A stretch of 64,000 nucleotides of DNA from Globisporangium splendens (taxonomy: Eukaryota > Oomycota > Peronosporomycetes > Pythiales > Pythiaceae). Each line of letters opens with the position of its first letter. Within the stretch, counting starts at the first letter, position 1. The notes beneath the pieces are model-generated. The model worked only from the letters and a program-made list of their open reading frames with translations, searched no databases and had not been told where the DNA came from. Below, one piece after another: positions 1 through 11,521 of this stretch. A program made the translations under genes and the position numbers. Where the stretch lies: assembly GCA_006386115.1 (NCBI GenBank), contig VFIW01000026.1, forward strand, positions 372,001-436,000, read 5' to 3'.

Positions 1-1055
1 CGACTTGGCGTTACATCCGTCGACGCGAGCTCGTCGCTTGCTTTCCTGATAAACGCATCGTGCACGTTGTTCTCACTGCGAGACTCGAGCACGTATTTCA
101 CAGCGTACGTGTCATCTGAGTGACGAAATAAACGAGAAAATTATAAGCACATCATCACACGCACTATTGCAAAAATGTACGCAGATGTACCGTCATTGAC
201 TTTGGTAATGCGCGCGGTGCCTCCTGACTTGTTGATGCCAATCCACGTTCTCGACTTGACTTCCACCAGCTGCCCTTTAACAAACGGTCCATTGAGCGGC
301 ATGTGCAGGCTTTGACTCGCTGCAGGAACTTGCGACTGGGCAGGTGGCGCCGCTGGCTTTTGCTCATCGACATGCTCCGTCGTTCCGGCAGCGCCAGGTG
401 CTGCATTCGCGTGCCCTCGCGTCGCTACAACCGATTGACCCGCATCGCCGTTCTTGGATCCGTTGGACATGCTGTCAGTGGATTTGGCTACAGTTGCATC
501 CCGCCCGTTGGCACCACTCGCCCTTCGCTTTGGTAAATCTCCCGTAGATGGTACTACTTCGCTGTGCGCATGTCCATTTTGCTTGCGCTCTGCAGACTGT
601 GATGGCTTTAACCTGGTATTTGATCCTACCGACTGTCGTGGTTCTGCTACCGATGCTGTTGGTGGTGACGATGGTCTTGTCCTGTTACTGCTGCTACTGG
701 TCAGTGGCGCCGCGGGTTTCTCCTCCAGCAGCAGCACGTCATCATCATTCTCACTGTCTTTAGTCTCCACGACCTCTCCCTTCGCAGGCGCGTTGAGCAT
801 CTCTGTCGCGCGCAGCAGTTGCTGGATCATGGTGTCGTAGCGGAGCTTGCGCTTCTTGGCGGGCGTCTTGCAGATCGGGCACACGGACTTGAGCTCGAGC
901 GCGCGGTGGATGCACTCCTCACAGAAGCAGTGGTTGCAGGGAAGCGACACCGGGTTGGCGTACGCGCAGAGGCAGATCGCGCACTGCAGCTGCGCCACGA
1001 AGCCGTCAACCGCGAGCGCCAGGCGCTTGAGCTGCGCCGCGCCCCCGCGCTCCAT
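1..1055 (-). CDS. BRCA1/BARD1-like RING finger protein, C-terminus cut by window edge
   Basis: Start at 1055 (MERGG), then a C3HC4 RING at about residues 24-65 (CAIC..C...CNHCFCEEC......CPIC), followed by a basic stretch and a long Ser/Pro/Ala-rich linker. The RING spacing and the helix after it resemble plant BRCA1/BARD1 RINGs, so ubiquitin E3 ligase activity in the nucleus is the likely role. Exon 1 is 1055..191; an intron with GTACAT donor and CAG acceptor removes 190..116; exon 2 runs from 115 off the left edge and keeps the frame (..NDDDTYAVKYVL). The missing part could hold PHD or BRCT repeats, which would decide between BRCA1/BARD1 and another RING family. Upstream AUGs in the same frame (from 1289) are not needed for the domain and were not chosen. 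Confidence 0.75.
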
Positions 1056-1447
1056 TTCGCATCGACGACTAACCAACTGCGCGTGCACACAATTCGATTG
1101 GGAGCACGCAGCCACCCAATCACCCATCATGTTGCCACCAGAAAGGGAATAACACAGTGTACTTTTGCAACGAGTGGATGATTGATTGATTTGCCACCTA
1201 CAAACGCGTACCTTGTGAGTGTGCGAACTTAGTGAGGGCTGCTTGCTTTGTTTTGTCTTGGCACTCAAGCTTGGGAATCGGAAGAGCAAACGGCAAGGAA
1301 AGCGCTCTCTGTGCCTCTGCGAACGTCAGTGGACGCGTGAAGACACAGGGTGCCGTGTGCAGGTAACGCAATCGACAGGGAGTATCAGCGTGTGGTGCGC
1401 TAGTCAGCTGGGCTTTCAGCGCTGCTTTTACTCGTCTGGTAGAAGAA

Positions 1448-2596
1448 ATGAGTCTCCAACAATCATCGGTGCTCGTGGATCGAGCGCTGGTGACGCTCTG
1501 CTCGGAGCTGCCCGAGTCGCTCGGGCTGTACAACACGGCGAAAGACCAGTTCTCGCTGAGCGCCATGCGTGCAGTTCACATGCTCGAGAACCTGCAGTTT
1601 CAGACGAGGAAGCACCTGATCATCCGCGATTGGATGCGCTCGTATGCTCCAGGCGAGGACCAACCCGTGACCACGGAGATATCGATGGATTCGCTGCGAC
1701 AGACCCTCAAGGAAGAGAAGAGACAGCAGGTGAACGCAGCGGAGGAGGTGAATGCGGATATGGTTCCTCCATCAACGTCGAGTTCCTCGAAAGCATCGGC
1801 TGCCACGGATGCAAAGAAGAAGAAGAAGAAGAAAGACAGAAAGGATCAAGAAGAGGCTGCTTCGAAGAAACCCGCGAAGACAAATGGGAAAGCCAAGGCA
1901 GAGTCACCTCGACGCAGCAAAGGCTCGAGCTCAAAGAAGAACAGCAGCAAGGCAGAGGCAAAGAAAGCGCGTAGGAAACACCGAAACTCCTCCGACGGAG
2001 GCGAAAGTGAGGAGGAAAGCGATTATGAATCGTCTTCCGAGTCCTCAGGCTCTTCCGAGTCTTCTTCAGATGAAGCGTCGAGCGATTCCGAGAAGGAATC
2101 AAAGTCGTCGAAGGGTGTCAAACGAAAGGACGCAACGAAGAGTAAGAAGTCCAATCTGCCGCCCGTGGAAGTCGTGCTCTCCTCGGACGAAGATGAAGCG
2201 CCCGACGACATGTTCGACACGGAGGACCCAGACGTGTACGAAGTGGAGACCATCCTCGACAAGCGCAAGGGGCGCTCGTTTGGCGAGCCTGATATGTATT
2301 TGATCAAGTGGGTGGGCTACGAGGAGACGACGTGGGAACCCGCGGAGAATGTGTCGAAGGACCTGATCGAGGAGTTTGAAGGGCAACCCGTGCGTGAGAA
2401 CGAGTACATCGTCGAAGAAATCCGCGACCGCAAGAACGCGCGCGACCCGGAAACGAAGCTCAAGGTGTTCAAGTATCTGATCAAGTGGGTCGGCTACGAG
2501 GACCTGACATGGGAGCCCGCGGAGAACCTGCCGCACAATCTTCGCCGCAAATTCGACCAGAAGTTCGAAGCGCGAAAGCGACGGAAAACCAAGTAA
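1448..2596 (+). CDS. Double-chromodomain protein (HP1/CBX-like)
   Basis: Uninterrupted 382-residue ORF. Two chromodomains lie at the C-terminus: about residues 261-310 (DVYEVETIL..., YLIKWVGYEETTWEPAEN) and 318-372 (EYIVEEIRD..., YLIKWVGYEDLTWEPAEN). Both keep the aromatic cage pattern Y/W/W typical of methyl-lysine readers. The N-terminal about 80 residues form a predicted helical region I do not recognise, followed by a Lys-rich and Ser/Glu-rich low-complexity linker. I infer a nuclear chromatin protein binding methylated histone H3. Unlike canonical HP1 there is no chromoshadow domain; the second module looks like a true chromodomain. A CHD remodeller is excluded by the absence of a helicase. 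Confidence 0.85.
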   Translation: MSLQQSSVLVDRALVTLCSELPESLGLYNTAKDQFSLSAMRAVHMLENLQFQTRKHLIIRDWMRSYAPGEDQPVTTEISMDSLRQTLKEEKRQQVNAAEEVNADMVPPSTSSSSKASAATDAKKKKKKKDRKDQEEAASKKPAKTNGKAKAESPRRSKGSSSKKNSSKAEAKKARRKHRNSSDGGESEEESDYESSSESSGSSESSSDEASSDSEKESKSSKGVKRKDATKSKKSNLPPVEVVLSSDEDEAPDDMFDTEDPDVYEVETILDKRKGRSFGEPDMYLIKWVGYEETTWEPAENVSKDLIEEFEGQPVRENEYIVEEIRDRKNARDPETKLKVFKYLIKWVGYEDLTWEPAENLPHNLRRKFDQKFEARKRRKTK

Positions 2597-3032
2597 ACGC
2601 GGCGCGGTGGGTGATTTTTTCGCGTAGGCGGTCTGGTGAAGAAGCGTTAGGAGACAGCATTGAGGAGAACTAAGCATGTGTGGCTGCGCATGGCGCAGGT
2701 TAAGTGGTAGGTCACCAGCATTGCCATTGTCATTCTGCTTTCTAATGGCGCTTTATGCGTTTGGTCATCGCATGTAGTACAGTAATATATGTCCGCAGTT
2801 GTCCTCAACAGAATCTCCCTGTACAAGAACGATGCAACCCTTTGCCTCCCTGTACAAGAACGGTATTGACAAGACACATTTTTGAGCCGCAATCTCTCTC
2901 TACAAGAGCAGGGGTGTGACTTCCCCCTTTTTTCTCATCTTGGCTTTGCATTTCCCCCTTCGGTGCGGAATCAGCAGAAGAAGAAAGGGGAAGAAGAAGA
3001 ACGTTGTAAGTCTAAGGGAACAAGGCAACGAG
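2597..3032 (+). other. Intergenic, 3' end of chromodomain gene and 5' leader of VPS8
   Basis: No coding signal on either strand. It holds imperfect repeats of a 'tgtacaagaacg'-like unit (around 2819-2832, 2851-2864 and 2899-2911) and pyrimidine-rich sequence (TCATCTTGG..CATTTCCCCC at about 2935-2960) that could be the VPS8 promoter. Confidence 0.5.
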
Positions 3033-6000
3033 ATGAGCGCCGTGGAGAGTCTGCTTGTGGACAGCGATGACGACGACCTCGGGGACATCGACCTGACGGC
3101 TATCACGCTCGAGGACATCCTGCGCGAGGAGGAGCTGTCGGCGCAGGGCGGCGGCGACCCGGCCAACAAGGTGGAGGGGAGCACGCTGGAGGACGATCTG
3201 TTCTTCTCCCCCGCGACGTTCACGCTCTCGATCGCGCCCGTGGCCGGCATGGAGGTCGTGAAGGTCCCCGGCGCCGTGGCGAGCAGTACCGCGGCGGCGG
3301 CGAAGAAGGTGGATCGCTCCAAGAGCCTCACGGAGATGAACGTTGGGGGGAATGCGGCCATGGTGACCGGCGCGGCGACATCGAACACCGCGAACGGATC
3401 CGGCTCACAGACTCAGTTCCGCAACCCCTTGGAGATCGCAGAAGCGCGTGAACAGCAGCTGCTGAGCTGTGTCGGCGTGGAGCTGATCTCGCCCTTGCAG
3501 GTGAAGCGCCGTCTGCGCGCAAATGCGCGAACGAAGAAGAAATCATCGAAGCAGAAAGCGAAGAAGAAAGTTATCTCGATCACATCCGCGGACGCGACCC
3601 CAGCAGAGAAGAAGCAAGCCAAATCCACGGGCGTCGTCAAAGTGCAGGCGATGGAGTCTATCAGTCGTCAGCTGCGCAAGAACATTGAGTTTAAAGAGTA
3701 CGGTCCTGGGTCGCCGACGGTCGTGGCGATTCATTCCAAGTTCATTGCTATTGGCACATCCAAGGGGCTCGTGATCATCTTCGACCACTTTCAAAATGTG
3801 CGTAAATTGGCATTTGGCGACGCATAAGCGACATTCGAATGTCCATTCTAACTCGTTCCATGTGTGTTGATATGTATTCAGATTCGTCAAGTGCTGGGCA
3901 ACACAAGTGATGCAGAGACTGACGGTGCGATTACGGCTATTGACGTGTCTCCTGGGAGCGACTACCTTGTCTGTGGGTTCCAAAGTGGCCGCATCGTGTT
4001 GTGGGATATGATTAAGGGCACGCCGTTGAAGGCCGTTTCCGATGCTCATGAGAATCCGGTCGTGAGTCTGCGCTTCTTGAAAGACCAAAAGCCCGTTCTC
4101 GTATCGGTTGACAACAAGTAAGTCGATATTCTGTCGTCGTGCACCTATCCGTGCTTTCGGTTGCTGACTTTTGCTGTTATTGCTGTTGTGTTTGTGAAGT
4201 GGTATCGTCAACAAGCTGAACTTTTCCAAAATGATGGGGATGGTGTACGTTGTGGATGTGGATCCGCTGTACGATGGTTCCGCTGGCAAGATTCTATCGA
4301 TCTCCGTGCTGCCGCAATCAGCAGGGAACGCCAAGATCTCGCACCTCACCGACCAGTACTGCTTGGCTGCACTGAGCAGTGAAAAGGTGACGTTCATTAT
4401 CGCCATTGAGCCAGAAGTGAAGGTTTTGTACCGTTGGGCTCGTCCGGATGATATCTCTCCCGAAGACCCCGTGTTGCCGTCGTTGGCGTTTGCGTGGATC
4501 TCGTTCCCTGGCAGCTCGCGTGCGTTGGCGCCAGTGCTGTCGCGTGGTTGGGGAAACCATGTGCAGTTCTTGGAAGTCGTCTTCCCAGGCGGTCAAAACC
4601 ACTCGCATTCACGACACGGATGGCCAACTTTTGAGGAACATGACCAAATTGAGTGCTCGAACGACATCATGGCGATCCAGTGGCTTGGTGACCAAGTCGT
4701 CGTGTATTTGAACTCGAACGATGAGATTTGCGTGTACGATGTGATGTCGCGCCAAGAGCTCGAAATCGTCGATGTGTCGTCGCTTGAACTCGTGTTCGCG
4801 TCGTATCGAGGCAAGAATGCGCGCAGTTTCTCCAACAGTTTCCGCGGGTGTGACAACATTTTGTACCTACTGGGTCTGAAAGAGCTCCAGACGGCGAGAG
4901 TGCAACCTTGGACGCAGCGCATTGACACTCTTGTTGACGAAGGTGAATGGCTGGAGGCACTTGCCCTCGCGCTCGACCATTACGAAGGACTGAAGATTGC
5001 TGCTGCAGACAGAGCCGCGCGTGATCGTTTCCCTCCGGTGTTTTTCCGTGACAAGCAAAACGATCAGTGCTTGGTGGATATCCTGCACATGTGCCAAACC
5101 AATCAGCGCACCGGAGAAAAAGAGGATGTGTTTCGACACGAAGAAAGCGCAGACGAAGTACGTTGGGTTTGTGGCGAGGAGCCATACCCTCCAGATATTG
5201 CCAAGAAACTGGAAGAAACTTTGCAAAAGGCGAGAAGTGGCCAAGTCACGAAGAATTTTGTGCCGATCAGTGTGGCCGAGCGCGTGGCTGATCTCTTGAT
5301 GGAATACGTTCGCTTAGCGATCGCTAATGCGCCAACGTCTTCGAACGTTGGTAGCAACGTCTCAGCGTTTGGCAAAAGTGGACTGAAGCTGGATCTTGCG
5401 AAGAGTCACTATCAAATGCTTGCTGGAGTTTGCATCGAGTATTGTGCGATTGTGGGACGCACGGATTTGTTGTTCGGCGAAATCTTCAACCGATTCAAGG
5501 AAGCCGGCAAGTCGGATGTGTTTGTGGAGCTCCTCGAGCCCTACATTTTGTCGGAGAAGCTTCGAAACCTGTCTCCGGTGGCAATGCAAGAGTTCGTCAG
5601 ACATTACAGCGCCAACAACAAACTGCCTCAAGTGGAGCAGTGCATTTTGCATTTGAATGTGGCTGAGCTGGATATCGATACGATGGTCAAACTTTGTCTG
5701 GATCACGAGCTTTACTCTGCTCTCATCTACATCTACAACGAAGGTCTGAACGATTACGTCACTCCGATTGACATTCTTCTCGAGGCTGCTACTACTGACA
5801 AGAAGCCAGTCCCAGAACCTTCTCCTTCTCGAACAGCTAGCCGAACTGGTAGCGCTGGGAGTCGAGTCAGCAGTCTCGCATCGGCATTTGGTGGCACAAC
5901 TCGAAGCGGGAGCGTGAAGTCTATTTCGCAGAAATCGTCGAGCGATGATCTTTTATCAGCGCAGAGACGTCGCCGCCAGTACGGATACAAGTTGCTGCTG

Positions 6001-8637
6001 TACATTTCGTACTCACTCAACGGTAGAAGCTTTCCTCAAAACGAAATGATCGCACAACAGAAGATTGGGAAAGTTCGTTCCCAGATCTGCCATCATCTTT
6101 TCGAAAAGACCGTGGAGTCGAACCCGTTGCTGTTCCCGCGTTTGATGACTCTCGTTGATTTGGATGCGCGTGAATTCTTCAACATTATGGCGCGCTTCTT
6201 CGACGACCCGAACGTTGATTTTGAAGGAGAGAAGAAAGAAGGATCGAGCAGACCGACCAGCCGATACGATTCGGCTCGCAATGCTGGCTTGGCGAAGTGC
6301 CCGAGTCGCCTCTCAATGGTGCTTGACTTGGCTGAAGTAATCTTTGGGACTACCAAGGACTCGTCCGAGAACAAGTTTAGCTCCGTTGAGCACGGCCACT
6401 TCTTCATGTTTGAAGCGCGCTTGCTGAGTGGTGGGTCCATTGATCCACAGGAGTATGCCGATGCACGCGCTAAAGCACTTGGTGATGCAAGTGCAAACGA
6501 TAGTGGTCCGTCCATGATGGACTCGCTGATGAACTTCCTAGCTCTTGGACCGTCGTCACTGCTGTCAGGTAGCAGCGCCGAAAGCTCAGCAGCTTCCCAG
6601 GAAGAAGGCTTCGACAAGGCTGGGCGACAAGCGATGCTTGTTCGACTGCTCCAGAAGCTGAACAAGGATACTTACAACCATACCGAGTTGCTGCAGAGCG
6701 TAATTCGAGAGAAAATGAACCGTGCTGCGGTCATTTTGTACAAGGAGAAGGGAGAGTTCTCGCAAGCCGTTGCATCGTATTTGGCTGATGAAGACCACGA
6801 GTTCCGAATGAATGCGTTCAGCTACATTCGAGTTGGTAAGTCTGAGTGTTGTTGCTTGGTTGGTCTGTTTTGATATCGCTCATTCGTTTCTGTTGCTCTC
6901 TTTCGTGTAGAAACGGACAAGCTGGTTGACGAAGACGTTGAAAGCAGTCCAGACTCGGTGAACGGCGGCAGTCCAATTCGCCGTAAGGTTATTGAAGACG
7001 CAGTGCTGACCCATGCAGGAGCGCTGATGGAGACGGACGGGTATGCATTCGTGGTCTTGATTCTGGGCCAGTTCCCGAACCTAAACAACAAGGTGATCCA
7101 GAAGTTTATCTCGATGGGCAAGAACGGTGCGAAGCTTGAGTTCCTCTACCTGAAGCAGATTTTGATGGGCTCTGGCAAGACTGATCTCGGCGAAGAAGCT
7201 GATTTGGTCAAGGAGCTCCTTGACAGATCTAAACTTCGTATCGCTGATGATCCAGCTGTGCAAGAACGATTCGTTCGTCTTTCGTGTGAATTCGAACCGT
7301 CGAGCGTGTTCCCGTACCTGGAATCACATGATAGCTACAAGGTCGAGGCGTGCTTGAAACTATGCAAGGATTTCAACATCACCGATGCGGAAGCTTATCT
7401 GTTGGAGAGAACGGGTGATGTCACCGGTGCATTGACTCTGATTCTTCACAGTCTGGAGCAAAAGCTGAAGATCCTGAAACCAGCTCTTCGTGGTTACAAT
7501 GCCGCGACATCTGCTTCGTCCGATGTTTTGAGTGGAACGCCAACGTTGGGCAGACAACAACAGAACGACAGTATCATCGAAAGCGTGCCAGAGGGACGAG
7601 ATGCCATGCAAACCCTTGAGGTTGCACTCGCAATGTGCCAACGCAACTCTCTCCGAAACCGTGACGACCAGGCCGAGAAATTGTGGTTTACACTCTTGGA
7701 TAAGCTTCTTCGTATCCAAAACGCGGTGAAGAGATCTGTGAGCTCGAAGGCAACGACGCGTATCACGACCAGAAGTGGCGGAGGTGGTGCTCAGACTGCG
7801 TTCCAGGTCGCTCTCAATGAACTGATTCGCATCATTCTCGAGCGCATGGCATCGTCTGTGTCCTTGAAATCGATCTTGTTCAAGATCACGAACGAGCATG
7901 GAAAGGGCGAGTTTGGCGATTTCCGACCCACGATTTTCGGTATGCTCGACACGTACAACTACGAGCAGAATATTTACCAGACTGCCAACGGTCTGATTAG
8001 CGTGGATCTGTATGATCAAGTGGCTGCTTTGAAGCGTGCGAAGTCGAAGTGCTACGCGCCACCATCCAACACATGCAGCTACTGCAAGGTGCTTCTCTCG
8101 AAGCCACCCTTCGGAATGGCGCACACTGGCTCGGCAGGTGGCGAAAAGTGGAACTTGGTTACTTCAATGGTCATGATCATGTCGGGTCAGACCTTCCACG
8201 AGTCATGTGGCAAAGCATGGCAGCAGGGTATGGATTCTAGAGACTCCACCTCGGCGGGCCAACCGAAGAGCGACAAGCCTGCGATGTTGCGCACGCAGAG
8301 CACGATGTCAATGCCGAACAGCAGTGAAAAGAGCCCGGGTGGGGAAGCTGGTGCGGATGATGAAACAGGAAGCCGTCTTCAAAAGAAGCAACCAAGTACG
8401 AGAAGGTATCTTAACCGCCTCAAGAATGCGCGAAAGGGGATGCGACGCACGGTGGCTCCTCATGTTGTCTTGGAGAGTTTGATCCGCGAAGAGAATGGTC
8501 GCAACAAGTACCTCAAGAGTTCTCGCTCGGTGTTTTCGCTGAAACCAGATCCAGAGCAAGCCGGCAAGATCAAGCGCATCGGCAAACGAAAGCCAGGATC
8601 CCTCCCAGCGAACCCAATCCAGAAAGGTGGCATTTAA
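3033..8637 (+). CDS. VPS8: Vacuolar protein sorting-associated protein 8 (CORVET subunit)
   Basis: Four exons: 3033..3797, 3882..4117, 4200..6835, 6911..8637, giving 1787 residues; all joins keep frame with GT..AG borders. An acidic, basic-rich N-terminal segment precedes a WD40-type propeller (about residues 205-560; FDHFQ, VSVDN and DLIVVWD-like blades), then a long alpha-solenoid with a Ser-rich insertion near residue 870. The C-terminus has the CORVET/HOPS zinc-finger remnant (CSYCK ... TFHESC, about residues 1600-1660). VPS8 is the Rab5-binding subunit of CORVET, which tethers early endosomes. Length exceeds yeast (about 1270) and human (about 1430) VPS8, mainly through low-complexity insertions. 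Start chosen at MSAVES because the upstream AUG (2916) adds only UTR-like sequence. Confidence 0.9.
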
Positions 8638-8890
8638 GTCATTGGGTTGAATGAACAAAGATGTGAGCAAAGTGCGCTTTTGTGTCGATGTTTTGCGCAT
8701 AATCAAGAAAGAGATAGCAGAAAGAAAGAGAACGAAGACGCGTAGAAAAATCCAGATGTATGAATGAGAGAAAAACAACGAAAAAGCAGATCAGTCGAGG
8801 CAGCTACGCGCACAAGACACGAGTGGTGGGTGACAAATACAAAGACTGCTGTTTCTGGACGCATGTAAGTCTTGTGCCTGCGTTTTGTTT

Positions 8891-9676
8891 TTAATTTCCG
8901 TTGGTGTTGGTTGGGCTTGCAGGTCCAACCTCCACATCGAAACACGACGTGTACAGGCAGTCGATGAAGTTTGGCGGGGCTTCGTAATCCGTTTCTCCCT
9001 TGTAGAACTTCCAAGCCCAAACAAATTGGTGGTGACCCGGCGCTGCGTCTTCGGGAATCGTCATTTGTCCCACGCAAGGAATGTGGTCGCCAGCGCGATT
9101 CGATGGGTTCCTTTGTCGATCGTACGTCTCGCCGCAGTTCAGGTCATCGCACATGTGCTTGGTGCCGTCCACGAGCATGGTTTCGTTGAACTCTGTCGTG
9201 AAATTGAGCTCGACGCCTGGAATCCCCGAGGAGTAGATGCCGTACTCGGTTTTGCGTGCCCACTTATCCTTGGTAACGTGGCCATTTGGCAAGTACGCAA
9301 AGTAGATCGTGTCACCCGGCTTCGCGCTCATTTTCACCGTGAGGGTCGCGTTGTTTGAGTCGCGCGGGCCGCCGTAGCCTTCGTCAAACGTGAACTGGCA
9401 GAGTGGGATCCCAGGTTTGCTCAGGTCGTCTCGAGCAACCTTGTACGTGTCCTTGGTATTGATGTCGACATCGCCTCGGCCGGCGTATCCACGGATGTAG
9501 CTTTCACAGAGCCCGTTGCCTTTCACGCCACTGAAGACCCAGGCTGCGCTGTGGTCAAAAACCACCGAGTGATCGTGATCAAGGTAACCCAGCCACGTGT
9601 GGGCCGAACTGAGACCAACGGCGATCGCGGCAGCAAGAAGCGCGGCAGGAACGGAGCCGGAGCGAGAGAAGTGCAT
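8891..9676 (-). CDS. Secreted AA17-type lytic polysaccharide monooxygenase
   Basis: Single exon, 261 residues. A signal peptide (residues 1-25, ending GLSSA) is followed immediately by His26 (HTWLGY), as required for the N-terminal histidine of an LPMO copper brace. A second histidine in NGHV (within YLPNGHVTKDKW) and the aromatic block FVWAWKFY after GHH are candidate remaining ligands. Eight cysteines suggest a disulfide-rich extracellular protein. The overall pattern matches the AA17 family described from Phytophthora, which cleaves pectic homogalacturonan oxidatively during plant infection. Family assignment is from memory of the motif pattern; substrate is inferred. Start fixed at 9676 because longer in-frame AUGs (9880) would bury the signal peptide. 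Confidence 0.8.
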   Translation of the reverse strand: MHFSRSGSVPAALLAAAIAVGLSSAHTWLGYLDHDHSVVFDHSAAWVFSGVKGNGLCESYIRGYAGRGDVDINTKDTYKVARDDLSKPGIPLCQFTFDEGYGGPRDSNNATLTVKMSAKPGDTIYFAYLPNGHVTKDKWARKTEYGIYSSGIPGVELNFTTEFNETMLVDGTKHMCDDLNCGETYDRQRNPSNRAGDHIPCVGQMTIPEDAAPGHHQFVWAWKFYKGETDYEAPPNFIDCLYTSCFDVEVGPASPTNTNGN

Positions 9677-10185
9677 ACTGGACGAGTTGATTGGTGTCTT
9701 GAAGATGACTGGAAGTCGATGTATCCTGGCTGAGGATGAAAAGGAAATGAGCAGCTCCAATAGCTCATGAGCTCTTGCAGCGAGATACTTGTGCCAGCAA
9801 ATCCAACGGTTCAGGGTTTTTTTCATGGCAGGTTTGAGCGCAAGCAGAGAAGAAGAGAAGAACAAAACGGCACCACACAATTCCTGCGTTGTGGACTCAG
9901 CTGGAGAACAGAAAGCATTCGGAAGAACTAGGATGATGCTTGAGCACAGTTCCAGTTCTCCAAGGTGAGATAATGTGCTGAGAAAGAACTAATACTCACT
10001 TAACTTCCGCGTTCCTATGTGCTTGGAAACGAGAATGCCACTAGTAGCAGAGTTGTTGTGGAACTCCTCGACGCAGTGGTGAGAGCGAAGCGTCTTCCGC
10101 CTCTATTCTGCGAAACCGCTATTGAGAGCCATTCGCGCCTGCTTCTCCGCCTGGAGCAAACATAAAAGTGAGCCAGTAGCGTCTC
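9677..10185. other. Divergent intergenic region between AA17 LPMO and MORN gene
   Basis: Both flanking genes start from this 509-base stretch, so it should hold two promoters. Apart from the initiator-like site at 9743-9752 for the minus-strand gene I see no coding signal and no repeat. Confidence 0.5.
9743..9752 (-). promoter_or_regulatory. Candidate oomycete initiator of the AA17 gene
   Basis: Reading the minus strand gives GCTCATTTCC, matching the initiator half of the oomycete core promoter (GCTCATTYY). The flanking half (NCAWTTT) is poorly matched. It lies about 67 bases before the ATG at 9676, a normal leader length. Confidence 0.5.
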
Positions 10186-11495
10186 ATGGCCAGTGGCAAG
10201 GCGACGAAAAGCGGCGGAACCAGTGTTGTCTACGATGTCGGGTCCTGGCGTCTCGGTGACGATGGCTCCATCTATCGACGCGGGCGACTGAAATGCTCCA
10301 ACGGTGACATCTACGACGGCGAGTGGCTCAATGGGAAGCGCCACGGGAAGGGCACGCTCAAGTTTGCCGAGGGTGGAAGCTGCATCGGTGAGTTTGGCGA
10401 GAATTTTTACCATGGCTTTGGTCTCTTGACGATTCCAAAGTCGCAGCATCCGCTGACAAAGAAATGGGTGCCCGGTGAGCGGTACGAAGGTGAGTTTATG
10501 CAAGGACGCAAGCATGGCAAAGGCACAGCAAAGACTCGGAATGGAGATTGCTATGACGGCTTCTTCGTCGATGGGTATTATCACGGCAAAGGCACATGCG
10601 CGCACGCCAATGGAGACATCTACGACGGGGACTGGGTGCACGGCAAATGGCAGGGACACGGCGAGTTGCAGCTCCGAGACGGCTCCAAGTACGTTGGCGA
10701 GTTTTATCAAGGCGTGTATCACGGATTCGGGCAGTTTCTGCACGGCAGCGGCGGCAAACTTGGTTCGTATGCTGGACATTACGTCCAAGGGAAGCGTCAC
10801 GGCAAAGGTCTTCGGGTCTTTGGAAGCAGTGATAAGAAGCAGTACGAAGGCGAATGGGAAGAAGACGAACCTCGTGGTGTTGGCGTCGTCGAGTGTGCAG
10901 CATACAAGCTCGTTGGTCGGTTCATGCGAGGCAAGGAGTGCGGCCATGGGTCCATGTCCTTCGCCAACGGCGAATCGTACGAAATTTCCATGGACATGGG
11001 GTCTTGCGTTCCCCTGATGGGAAACTCTGGAGTGGTGAGTGGGTGCACGGCAGCATGACTGGCGTAGGGGAGCGAATCTACTTTCCCCTCGAGGTCGCTG
11101 CGATCCTGGAGCGAGAGCGAGAGCGAGAGAGGAACCGAGGTCTCCAGGACGAGAGAAGCGAGCGTCGAGTGTCTCCAGGGACAAATTTGTATCGGATCTT
11201 GAGCTATCAAGGCGAGTTTCTGGAGAATGTGCGGCATGGAAATGGCCACGTGCTGTACACAAATGGCGATCGTGTGCTCGGTCCGCTCGTGAAAGGGTTT
11301 GCACACGGAGTCGTGGAATATCGATTCGCTGGAAGCGGCAAGTCTCGGTTTGCGGAGTTTCACCATGGAATGCGCACGCGGTGGCTCGCCCAACCCGAAG
11401 AAGACGCGATTCGCGCACAGGAGCGCGAGCGCGAGCAAGTGCAGGAAACAGAAACATCACGTCAGAAAAGTATCATTCGTGCCTTAATTGCGTAA
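10186..11495 (+). CDS. MORN-repeat protein, interrupted by an internal frame break
   Basis: From 10186 at least eight MORN units (pattern YxGxWxxGxxHGxGxx) can be read, e.g. YDGEWLNGKRHGKGTL and YVGEFYQGVYHGFGQF. The frame stays open to 11058, but after GESYE (about 10985) MORN similarity stops and resumes at once in the -1 frame as FHGHGVL...WSGEWVHGSMTGVG, ending at a TAA at 11493-11495 after an Arg/Glu repeat and two more MORN-like units. No GT..AG intron fits. About six residues of one MORN unit are missing at the junction, so a short deletion not divisible by three is likely. MORN proteins act in membrane or phosphoinositide scaffolding; the specific role is unknown. It may be a pseudogene, an assembly error or a truncated protein of 290 residues. 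Confidence 0.7.
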
Positions 11496-11521
11496 AATTC
11501 TGTGTCGGGAACTATACCATT

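Noticed and set aside
1219..1974. 251-codon plus-strand ORF before and over the chromodomain gene
   Set aside because: Its frame diverges from the chromodomain frame and gives no recognisable product; the real start is at 1448.
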